Below the pieces are notes generated by a model, which made no database searches, had not been told where the DNA came from, and worked only from the letters and a program-made list of their open reading frames with translations. The translations under genes were made by a program, and so were the position numbers. From Cytidiella melzeri (lineage: Eukaryota; Basidiomycota; Agaricomycetes; Polyporales; Irpicaceae), in the NCBI GenBank assembly GCA_022592445.1, contig JABYQR010000628.1, positions 1-15,187 on the forward strand: a stretch of DNA of 15,187 bases. The letters are read 5' to 3'. Positions 1 to 7,280 of this stretch are shown here, piece after piece (position 1 is the first letter of the stretch; each line of letters begins with the position of its first letter).

Positions 1-187
1 CAGGTCCAGTCTCACATGCATGCACATCAATAGTCTAACTCTCCTGAACTAAAGCATAGCATGGGTGCAGGTTACCTATAGGTACTCATGGGTTAACCCT
101 CACAACAACCCAAGGGTATATTGACCCATGGGTAGCACATACCTGTGGTGCAGGTTGGCTACAGGTGCGGGTCAGCCATCTGAGAAG
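1..187 (+). repeat. Left terminal inverted repeat of hAT element
   Basis: Bases 1-187 are the exact reverse complement of 2134-2320; I found no mismatch over the full length (paired positions sum to 2321). It carries self-complementary words: CATGCATG (15-22), ACCTATAGGT (74-83), GGGTTAACCC (90-99) and ACCCATGGGT (124-133). Such subterminal palindromes are plausible transposase-binding sites. The subterminal pattern continues inward to about 215 (ACCTGCGGGT, ACCTGTGGGT) on this side only. Confidence 0.95.
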
Positions 188-235
188 TATGATACCTGCG
201 GGTCAACCTGTGGGTAAGCAAAAGAAAGAATGAAT

Positions 236-2086
236 TCAATCTTTGACAACATGTACATCAGTATCCACAGCAATAGCCTTCTCTTTGCCCTTCTTTGGCC
301 GTTTTGTTTTATCTTGAAAGACCTGTAGTATCTCCTCCTCAGGTATGACACCTGGAATAGAAGCCCATGAACTCAGGACAATTGCAGCACGAGTAGACTC
401 ATTGTTCAGAGAATGACGCCGTTTCGAGACAGTGAGGCCACCACGCGAGAAAGCACGCTTGACATTGGTTGACAAAGCTGGTGCAGACAAGAAGTCAATG
501 GCCATTTGTGCAAGTGCCCGCTTGTACGTATTGTTGCTGGACACTAGAATGCCATTCCAATGCTGCAAAGGATTGTCAACATCAATGAGGCATGACGACT
601 GAAGATAGTCATCGAGAACATCGATAGCGTTGCTATTTCGCCCGTGTTGATCGAGTTTTGCAAAGCGATCGTTTGGTCGTCGACGTCCGGGCTACAGAAA
701 GATCCAACAAGTCAATTCCAAGTCCTCTTGAATATTGAAAACATACTGGAGCAGCACGAACTGCCAGCATTGGTTGCAAGGCATCACGGCTATCCAATGC
801 AGGGTTGGAGGGCCTATAGTTGCTCTGCCACTGCTCCCGCAGAAGGTCCTCTGCCGTGCAAATCCATTCAGCAGGCCAATTCATATCTTGCAAATACTTT
901 GTCTTGTACCAAGGGTGGAGCACTGCAAGGAAAACACAATTAGAAACAGCTAATAAGAAACATCTGACTCTCCGAGGTACTCACTCATGACCAGGCGATA
1001 CATTACAGAGTCATTGGTTTTGGAGTAGTACTTGTTCAGCACCTGAAGGCCTCAAGCAGCTGCCAAGCAAACAACACCTGATGCAGACACGTTCTCCGCC
1101 ATGTCTTCGAGTGCAACGGTAAGTATGTCTATGACCGGGATGACTTCATGCAAGAGAGGTGTATTGGTTTGCAATATGCGGTTTGTTGCGTCGAGAAAAT
1201 CCTGCGGGTGGCTGACTTAGTCGTAACATCATAATCTGAAGATGGTACTTACGCCCAGCAGCACACTAAGCTCACTCAATAGAGCCCACTCGTTTACAGA
1301 CAGTTGCTGATGCTGTAGCCCCTGCTTCCCGTCCTTGTCCCATTTAGCCATGCCAAATAATTTTTCCAATGCAGGTCACAGCTTGAGAACTCTGTCAATA
1401 GCACCAGCGAGAGAATTCCACGGCGTGTTGATAGCACGGATTGGAAGCTTGAAAGTTATCTCCACACGTTTGCAATTCATCTTGAGGTCTTCTCGCAAAG
1501 CCGGCGAATGGAATATACGCTTGGCAAGTTTCTTGAGCTGTATAAGCACCTTGTGAGTTTCTCGTGCCATGATGAGACTCGAGCCAGGCTATATAGCTCT
1601 ATACCTTTGTTACTGCAAATCTTCCCATTTCTTCTTCGTCATCATCAAGAGCAAACCGACTCTCAACAGTGTGGTTGATATCTTCCATCTCTTCCTGGTC
1701 GGCAGTTTTGCGCACCGGGTCAAGCTCATACTCCTTGGTGTCACTGTCATCGTTGTTGTCATCAGCACCGTGGTTGCCCTCGCTTGCTTTGTCTAGATTG
1801 TCTTCTTCACTGGCTATTGTGCGGTCATCCACCTCACTGGTAGGATCTTCGGAGCAACCGCTTTTAGTCCGTTTTTGTGCAAATCCTGAAATGATGGCTT
1901 GCGACATATAAGCAACTGTCCATGGTATATAGTATATGCTTACTTTGAAATACAAGGTTGAGGATGTGCGCAAAGCACCTCACTCAAGTTTGCGCTGAGT
2001 TCAGTCCGCTGAGGGACTCAAGCTCTGATATCATGGTATCATTGTTTGACGTGTTGTCACATGTAATTCCCAGCAGCTTTTTTGAT
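236..2086 (-). pseudogene. hAT transposase, C-terminal half, five exons with nonsense mutations
   Basis: Exons on the minus strand can be traced as 2086-1944, 1897-1605, 1549-1253, 1201-985 and 922-236. Introns are 46, 55, 51 and 62 bp with GTAAGC, GTATAG, GTAAGT and GTGAGT donors and AG acceptors; splicing restores continuous hAT homology. Landmarks in order: TCDNTSNND, VRCFAHILNLV, an acidic linker (about 1870-1640), KLAKRIFHSP, TPWNS (family TRWNS), KYYSKTNDSVMYRLVM, LHPWYKTKY with NWPAEW, and a C-terminal hAT dimerisation domain (FLSAPALSTNVKRAFSRGG, near 515-460). In-frame TGA codons sit at 1984-1986, 1376-1378 and 1052-1054, each where arginine is expected. A frameshift near 690 separates the LHPWY block from the dimerisation block. 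The N-terminal half is absent. The product would have cut and joined transposon ends; this copy cannot be functional. Confidence 0.88.
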
Positions 2087-2133
2087 CTTTTAAGCGTCGA
2101 AACAATGTGGGGAGTTATCAATACAATGCTTAC
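2087..2133 (-). other. Probable intron remnant at the truncation point of the hAT transposase
   Basis: On the minus strand this 47-bp segment starts GTAAGC and ends AAAAG, directly before the exon that encodes KKLLGITCDN. Its donor base is the first base inside the right inverted repeat, so the exon that should precede it has been replaced by the repeat. Assignment as an intron rests on the splice-like ends and on where homology resumes. Confidence 0.5.
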
Positions 2134-2320
2134 CTTCTCAGATGGCTGACCCGCACCTGTAGCCAACCTGCACCACAGGTATGTGCTACCCATGGGTCAA
2201 TATACCCTTGGGTTGTTGTGAGGGTTAACCCATGAGTACCTATAGGTAACCTGCACCCATGCTATGCTTTAGTTCAGGAGAGTTAGACTATTGATGTGCA
2301 TGCATGTGAGACTGGACCTG
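2134..2320 (-). repeat. Right terminal inverted repeat of hAT element
   Basis: Perfect inverted copy of 1-187, with the same palindromic words on the opposite strand. Its inner edge (2134) coincides exactly with the base before a minus-strand GTAAGC splice-donor sequence (2133-2128) of the truncated transposase gene. Confidence 0.95.
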
Positions 2321-2560
2321 CAGCTTGGGCTGCATTGGCAGCACTGTATGCTTGCAGTGGGTGCGCAACTCTGATCATGCTGAAGCGTCAGCTGTACCCG
2401 TACGTCCACAATCCTGAAAAGCCTATCAACAAATATGTTGCTGGCATTGTCACACCTGCTTCAAAACTTCAGGCCATTGACACAACTCTCTCTGACTAGA
2501 AGATCACAGACATTCTTCATTCCTTGCTCACCTGTCAGGAACACAACCAAACTCTATGAA
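2320..2560 (+). pseudogene. Ty1/copia-type gag fragment (UBN2-like helical domain)
   Basis: The plus frame from 2320 reads AAWAALAALY, then LKRQLYPYV, then NKYVAGIVTPASKLQAIDTT and LSD. This follows the usual copia gag pattern: AW.aL..lY, a ..LKRQLY.l motif, a Y...i..l...L..i stretch, and a Sd..k...iL.sL block. A TAG codon (2497-2499) interrupts the frame just after LSD, but homology continues with KITDILHSLLTC to about 2557. Gag would form the retrotransposon capsid. The hAT right end lies immediately upstream, so the gag N-terminus was probably separated by that insertion. Similarity fades after 2560 where LTR-like sequence begins; the zinc knuckle expected further along gag is found at 4469-4510. 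Confidence 0.6.
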
Positions 2561-2840
2561 GATCGAGGAAGTGATGACAGGGGTGGAGGAATAACGAGCT
2601 AACTTGTGTGGACAATGACGACAGGGGAATATGTGATGAGGGAGGGTGGAGACACAACGACCAGGAAATAGCTAACAATGAGCTAAAGACCAGGATTAGA
2701 TTAGTACAATGATGGACCTAGTACAAGGTGGACGTCACCTTAAGACCTGGAGGTAGAATCTGAGGTCTTTAGGGAGCTACAGGGTGGGTTTATATACATC
2801 TCAGACAAGGACCCCTGGTACCGGGTCCCTACTCCTAACA
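2561..2840 (-). repeat. Possible LTR remnant, minus orientation
   Basis: On the minus strand this stretch starts TGTTAGGAGTAGGGACC (from 2840), a typical LTR-like start. About 50 bases on it has a TATATAAAC box (+ strand gtttatata, near 2786-2796). No ORF or second copy is visible in the window. The inner boundary (about 2560-2605) could not be fixed and no target duplication was recognised. It separates the two copia-type gag pieces. Confidence 0.35.
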
Positions 2841-3004
2841 CTGCCGTGGGAACATATGGTGTGCTATGGTGCGATGTTCTACAATGTTCCAGTACCTTCT
2901 ATGATCATGTGACCAGTCTGTCACATGTACTTGATCACATACAGAAGCCATGTGCTGTCGATAAGATAAGATAAGGAAAATAAAAGGAAAAGAAAGGAAA
3001 AAGT
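2841..3004. other. Unassigned stretch with LTR-like words and a purine tract
   Basis: The part around 2875-2915 (gttctacaatgttccag, then catgtgacc) resembles 3755-3790, so it is likely a diverged piece of the same LTR family. The segment 2976-3003 is almost pure A/G on the plus strand and could be a relic polypurine tract. No coding signal. Confidence 0.3.
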
Positions 3005-3193
3005 GTGCATGTTTGTGACATCACCGCCGTTGCAACCTCACTCATGCAGTCCACAGCTATGCTCACTGTTGCTGGTGTCAGTGCTTCTTTGCGGGATGTT
3101 GAGGACCAGATGAAGAGCCAGGACCCCGAGGCCATTGTTGTGCTTGTTGCTAGTGACATGGATAGTAGAGACCAGATTTTTCCATCACAGTAG
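3005..3193 (+). pseudogene. Short coding-like fragment, unknown protein
   Basis: A plus-strand frame of about 60 codons (…ITAVATSLMQSTAMLTVAGV…, then …VEDQMKSQDPEAIVVLVASD…) has a protein-like composition: alternating small and hydrophobic residues, then acidic residues. It lacks a convincing start (GTG only), follows a purine tract and stops at TAG. I do not recognise a family. It lies inside retroelement debris and may be a fragment of a retroelement-carried or captured gene. Confidence 0.25.
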
Positions 3194-3363
3194 CAAGTTT
3201 GCATCAGGCACATATTTAGAGTGCTTATTTTGTGGCCAGGATTGTTACCAAACCTAGCCCTAACCTGGGTCACATGACATTCTGCCTTATTTATCAATAT
3301 TCCAGAACCAAATTCTAGACTTGACCTGGAGTGGTTCCAGATCAACCTAGGTGTAACGGTTAA

Positions 3364-3800
3364 GGTTACAACCACCAGATAAGTGTCTAACTTGAGGGGG
3401 AGATAGTGAGATAGAGAGTAGAGTGTTGGTGAAAGTGAGTACTGGGGAGTACAAAGTAGTCCTGTATGAACAGAGTGAATAAGACTGAGGGGATATGCCC
3501 TCAGGAGTGCCTCTATATATACATAAAGGGGAGAACCAAAGTAATCTACCTTACTAAGCATGCCCTATGCCCTAGTGGTGCCACTTCAACAATCAACCAA
3601 TAGCAATTGTCCCCATGACCTGACCTCATGACCCAGTCCCAAGGCTAGACTTGTTCTAGCTTGTTCTAAGACAAGGCTAGACTTTTCCAGAAGGTTCTAA
3701 GAACTATGACATCATCTACTAGAATGTTCTAGACTATTACATCATAGTTACAGCATGTTCCACAACATTCCAGAGAGTTCCGTCATGTGATTCACAAATA
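3364..3800 (-). mobile_element. LTR remnant (family shared with 11640-11970), minus orientation
   Basis: The minus strand of 3365-3555 aligns, with many transitions, to the plus strand near 11745-11965. Shared blocks in order: ATGCTTA, a TATATATAGAGGC box (about 3511-3523 here), a CTGAGGG…CCCTCAG hairpin (3485-3504), CAGTACTCACT, CTCTCTATCTC, CTTATCTGGTG and a GTA.CCTT.AC.GT.ACA block. Upstream on the same strand (3640-3790) are repeated TTCTAGAA-like words. LTR limits are not defined because homology runs past the TCTGG block where a primer-binding site would start. It sits antisense to the surrounding gag pieces. Confidence 0.6.
3485..3504 (-). promoter_or_regulatory. Conserved hairpin just downstream of the LTR TATA box
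   Basis: Seven-base perfect stem CTGAGGG/CCCTCAG enclosing a six-base loop with a self-complementary ATAT core. It lies just downstream of the TATATATA box (about 3513-3522) on the minus strand, near the expected transcription start. The copy at 11819-11838 keeps the stem unchanged. Confidence 0.5.
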
Positions 3801-4400
3801 AGGAAAGGAGCGCATCAGTGCATCAATTGATAGGTGCTGAAATAGGCATCAGAATAAGTGCTGGATAAGTGCCTAAATATTTTCAATAATACTGTTGCCG
3901 GTCAAAGCAAGTCTTGTATAAACACTTGATTCCCCGTGTTCCTAGTGTTCTATTGATCTCTGTTTATTGTTAGGGATTCCCAGGAATTCCCCCAGTTCCT
4001 ATTGTTCTATTGTTCTATATACCTCAGTTCCAGATCTTTACCCTGGTCTGTTATTGTTCTATTGTTACTCCAGCCCCACAGTTACTCCAGTCTTTAGTGT
4101 GGGAACCTGCACACAGACCATTCAGACACAGTATGTATAGTAGACCTTACTCTTCCTAGCTCTGCATCTTGACCTCTCTGTCATTTGAACTGCTAGGTGA
4201 GTTACTACATGTAACTTAGTATTGTATTGTATTAGCTCTGTCATTTGCACTGCTAGTATCTGGACTCAGTGCCTGCTTGCCTGCTTATCATTTGATTTTG
4301 ACCTCATTGTCGACGTTGGAGATCTATCCCACTTCCAAATCCACTTTACTCCCTTGTTAGGGTTATCAGCACAGCAGCGGTTGCTGTGCAACAGCTAGGT
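3801..4400 (+). repeat. LTR- or leader-like region with short internal repeats
   Basis: No open frame of note. The sequence is pyrimidine-rich with repeated TTCTATTG/TTGTTCTATTGTT words (about 3945-4065). It also has an imperfect duplication of ctctgtcatttg(a/c)actgctag (about 4171-4195 and 4234-4256) and gttactccag repeated near 4063-4090. It reads like a U5/leader of a plus-oriented LTR element whose gag follows, ending near gttatcagcacagcag (about 4362-4377). No matching second LTR is in the window. Confidence 0.35.
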
Positions 4401-4537
4401 CCTACACCAAGAGGAACACGTCTTCTACACCCAAAGCCAAGACTGGCTTGTCATCCTCTTCAAAAGGCTGCTACCACTGTGGCGCGCAGGGTCATGTTGC
4501 TCAGAAGTGCCCAGCTCCAGCTCCGTGCATACTCTGA
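4378..4537 (+). pseudogene. Retroelement gag tail with CCHC zinc knuckle
   Basis: The frame contains a serine/lysine-rich linker followed by CYHCGAQGHVAQKC (4469-4510), a canonical CX2CX4HX4C zinc knuckle, then PAPAPCIL and a TGA stop (4535-4537). In copia- and gypsy-type gag such knuckles bind the element RNA in the particle. With the gag helical domain at 2320-2560 on the same strand, this may be the other end of one gag gene split by about 1.9 kb of LTR debris, though it could come from a separate element. No protease or integrase follows. Confidence 0.6.
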
Positions 4538-4926
4538 GGACTGAAAGGATTCAAAGGATATGCTCCACACTAAGACAGCTCAGTTGGGGACCATAGAGTT
4601 ATTCTGAATCTATCATTTGTTTTATTGTCATTGTCATCATTGCCTGGGAGGGCAGGGTAGTGCAGCATAGATGGGCAGACACATCTGGCCCGGAGGGTTG
4701 GCTACAGCTACATGTACCAAGGCCTAGGAGGGTGGAGCAGAGCAGCAGGTACGGTCAGATGGGTCTGGTGCAGAGGGTTGGCTGCTGCTGCAATTACTGG
4801 GCATTTCTTTCATATTCATGTGTTCTCTCGTCTTTTGTTGTCACTCTCATTTCAGTGGGTTCATCGCACATTTCACTTTGTCCTTTCTGTTCTTTTATTT
4901 GTAAAACCCTCGTAGCAATTTGTTAA
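4538..4926 (+). repeat. Non-coding stretch with an imperfect ~42-bp duplication
   Basis: Two segments, about 4672-4713 and 4753-4794, share roughly three quarters of their bases, including an identical gagggttggct core. The plus frame is open but low in information and Trp/Cys/Phe-rich, and I do not regard it as coding. Confidence 0.35.
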
Positions 4927-5253
4927 GTGGGCATATTGTTTGGTGAGCACCTCGCCAGTGCAACTGCCAGTGCACCTCGCACCACGTGGAGTTTCCCGGA
5001 CTATACAGTTGATTGGAAACCTAATCCAAAAGTATCTACATCATGTATCTACAACTTGTCTTCTCTCTATCAAGAGGTTTACCCTGCCTTGCCTGTGTCT
5101 GCTCTTTACTCCAATAGCCAAGAATCAAAACCAGGCAATGCTGACAAATATGTGAATTTTCCACACAATTTTGGTAGTTATGCTGCACATATGCCCCATG
5201 TCACTTTTCCAGTTCCCATTTTGAATAAAGCTGAATTATCTAGGGGAACATAG
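4927..5253 (+). CDS. Hypothetical ORF, uncertain
   Basis: A 108-codon frame with no recognised domain. It has an N-terminal Ala/Ser/Thr-rich part, a central NLSSLYQEVYPALPVSALYS stretch and a C-terminal MPHVTFPVPI segment, then TAG. The start used is not an ATG (GTG near 4927), which weakens the call. It is in the same numerical frame as the candidate exons at 5419-6474 and could be an upstream exon of that locus, but no clean splice pair joining them was found. Composition is AT-leaning and coding status is doubtful. Confidence 0.2.
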   Translation: MGILFGEHLASATASAPRTTWSFPDYTVDWKPNPKVSTSCIYNLSSLYQEVYPALPVSALYSNSQESKPGNADKYVNFPHNFGSYAAHMPHVTFPVPILNKAELSRGT

Positions 5254-5418
5254 TGCAATAATTCACTAATAAATGACAGCATGTGATAACACAACCAAAT
5301 CTGCCACTTAATCACTCTCCCAAGTTTTCTAGATGAAGCTGTTGATATAGCTTCATGAGTTCAAATTGTGCTTGCTGCATGCCGGCCCTACTACCACTAG
5401 TCCTTTATATGCTGATGA
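5254..5418. other. AT-rich linker, nothing recognised
   Basis: Stops in all plus frames; a few weak AG acceptor-like sites (for example ttttctag near 5332) but no convincing exon, repeat or promoter. Confidence 0.4.
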
Positions 5419-6474
5419 GAGGAACGAGCAGCTGTGCTTAACATAAACATTGATCCCCTAGCCACATGCCAAACTGAATCATACAGCACTGAAGCTGTTG
5501 AAGTCAGTCTTCCTTGTCACAAAGATGCAGCACATGTTGAAGCTCAAACTAAGTTTCATTGGCTGAATATGTTGGTAAGCACTCCATGTGATTGTCAAAC
5601 TTTGATGCTGAATTTCCAGCAGCTTTCTAGTCAGTTCGCGTTATCTGAGCAATATTCTCTGCAGAGATGGTCAATTGCCACAAAGATTTATTCATGCTAT
5701 AGTATCAATCAACTTACATGTTCACCCATACAGCCTTACTATTAATTATCCCTCTCCAATGAATGCACCAGTGCTTTTTTTGAAGACAAAGAGCCAAACC
5801 ACTACAAAGTTCATGTTGCAGGTTGCAATCAAGTAAGCATTGCTTTGTCATTGCTGAGAAGTGAAACTGTACTTGCCAAGTTGCAGGAACCTTCTGATGC
5901 TAGCATAGAAGGACTGGGTAATGTGACAGATATCATCAATCAACCTGACATCAATCACACTTCTGAGCCAAATGCTATTTGCAGCAATGAACCTGAATCT
6001 GTAAGTGTCTCATCTGAATGATGACTATGGTTGCTAAGCAGGCTTAAGGAGCATTCTGCCTTCCGAGTTAGCTAACACGGAGGCCGGACCACTTCTCTTT
6101 ACTGGTTATTCATTCACCGCAGCCTCAGGTCATACCACTCAGATCCACCAACCCAGGAACATGCCAGTTCTACAGTTGAAACTAAGAGTGTTCCAATGCA
6201 AAGTGTAAGAGCGGAGCCTCAGGGATCAGTCGATAGAAAAACCGACAAGTGTTGGCTTTATAAGGCAACAAAGGCTGCCAAGTACTGCTCTCAGCATCAG
6301 CCAAAATCAGCAGCCATGCATATGTTGCAGGCTTGTCAGTGTTCTGCACACAGTCAGGTCACTCAGTCAAGAAAAAAAAACTCTGGCACCACCAAGTATG
6401 AGAGAATTGCATTACAACCACAATTCAAGGCTAGGTCTGTCTCAAAGCCCTTGAACCACATTAAATACTGACAG
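5419..6474 (+). pseudogene. Candidate multi-exon gene of unknown function with one nonsense codon
   Basis: One reading frame stays open from 5419 to a TGA at 6472 if three intron-like gaps are removed: 5575-5619 (45 bp, GTAAGC…TTTCCAG), 5833-5886 (54 bp, GTAAGC…TTGCAG) and 6001-6156 (156 bp, GTAAGT…CCCAG, with a CTAAC branch-like word near 6071). All three fall between codons and are multiples of three. The deduced protein, about 270 residues, is Ser/Gln/Asn-rich, has scattered Cys/His (KCWLYKATKAAKYCSQHQ, ACQCSAHSQ) and a basic C-terminus; no family is recognised. A TAA at 5743-5745 interrupts the second exon, and no ATG start is evident. It may be a decaying host gene, a non-coding transcript or an old element. 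The chromovirus inserted about 135 bases downstream. Confidence 0.35.
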
Positions 6475-6610
6475 TTTTGACCACAGGTCTTAAAAATAGC
6501 TTAGCCGTGTGTTAGATGCCATCTTCATATTCTGAAATCTGTGAGACTGAATGTCATCATAGTGTTAGCAGTACAATCAACATCTCAAGCTATGAATCTA
6601 CCAACCCAAC

Positions 6611-7267
6611 TGTCAAGACCAACTATCGTCAAAGGACAAGTTGTCAAGTCAAAACCCCTTGGTGTAGCTACACACAAGATCAAATGATGGTCTAGGCTGC
6701 ACGGTCACTGTCAAGCACAATGACAGACAGATGATGGTTTGATAGAAGGAATATTGATACGAGGTGGATAGACTGAGGTTCTAGCCCCATGTCTAGCGGC
6801 TATTTATACATGTTGACCTAGCTACTTTTGGACCAGTCCAAAGTAGTGGTGGTGAGTCGGAGGAATAGAAAGGAAGAACAATACACAGAGAACAGCCACT
6901 GCCTTGGAAAGCCAATGGGAGAAAAGACTGTCAAGGTGCGGAAACAACGGACAATAGAAAGGTAAAACATGAGGCGGAAGTCAATAGAGAAGGGGTTGGA
7001 CCCAATGGAGTGGTAACAGGGGCATGAAAAGGCCGAGGGTTGAACCAAGGCAATGGTAATCGATCGGAGTTAAAGTCCGAGGTTTGAATGGACACAAGGA
7101 GACAACCAATGACATAATAGTCCGTGTTGAATGGAGGCGATGTGGATCAGGGAATGATGGGGGAAGGACGAGTTGGATTGTCAAGGCAAGTGTAAAAAAG
7201 ATAACTAGTCATCAGGATAATTGAAGAAGTAAAGAAAAATAATAGGGTGTGAAGACCGTTTGGAACA
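6611..7267 (-). repeat. 3' LTR of the chromovirus
   Basis: Direct repeat of 10095-10777. On the minus strand it begins TGTTCCAAACGG (7267) and ends GGTCTTGACA (6611), so it has canonical TG…CA ends. It is preceded by the polypurine tract. Differences from the other copy are dominated by C/T and G/A changes. Confidence 0.93.
6800..6808 (-). promoter_or_regulatory. TATA box in the 3' LTR
   Basis: TATAAATAG on the minus strand; the equivalent site in the 5' LTR (10286-10293) is TATAAATT. Position within the LTR fits a U3/R boundary, so transcription would run leftward through the element. Confidence 0.55.
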
Positions 7268-7280
7268 ATACCTCCCCTTT
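7268..7280 (-). other. Polypurine tract of the chromovirus
   Basis: AAAGGGGAGGTAT on the minus strand abuts the 3' LTR, the expected site for plus-strand DNA priming. It overlaps the TAA stop (7281-7279) of the last reading frame. Confidence 0.8.

Larger units (their letters stand above)
1..2320 (-). mobile_element. hAT-superfamily DNA transposon, internally truncated
   Basis: The element is bounded by 187-bp inverted repeats and contains a minus-strand hAT transposase remnant ending in the hAT dimerisation domain. Only the transposase half from the TCDNxSNND motif to the C-terminus is present; the N-terminal half (zinc finger and first part of the catalytic fold) is missing, and the right repeat directly abuts the truncated gene. 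The repeats are identical although the coding part is riddled with stops, so this looks like a non-autonomous derivative that could have been moved in trans. Its right flank is a copia-type gag remnant. The left flank lies outside the window, so an 8-bp target duplication cannot be tested and the true outer end could lie just beyond position 1. Confidence 0.9.

Noticed and set aside
60..135. Telomere-like words (ggttaaccct, acccatggg)
   Set aside because: They are palindromic subterminal motifs of the hAT ends, not a tandem TTAGGG array, and occur identically at the internal copy.
2935..3561. Longest uninterrupted frame in the window (minus, 208 codons)
   Set aside because: Its first half lies over an LTR promoter/U5 region that is repeated at 11780-11970; similarity between the two translations follows from repeated DNA. 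No domain and odd composition.
5254..5418. Possible intron joining the 4927-5253 frame to the 5419 frame
   Set aside because: No convincing donor at the end of the upstream frame and several equally weak acceptors; left as separate entries.
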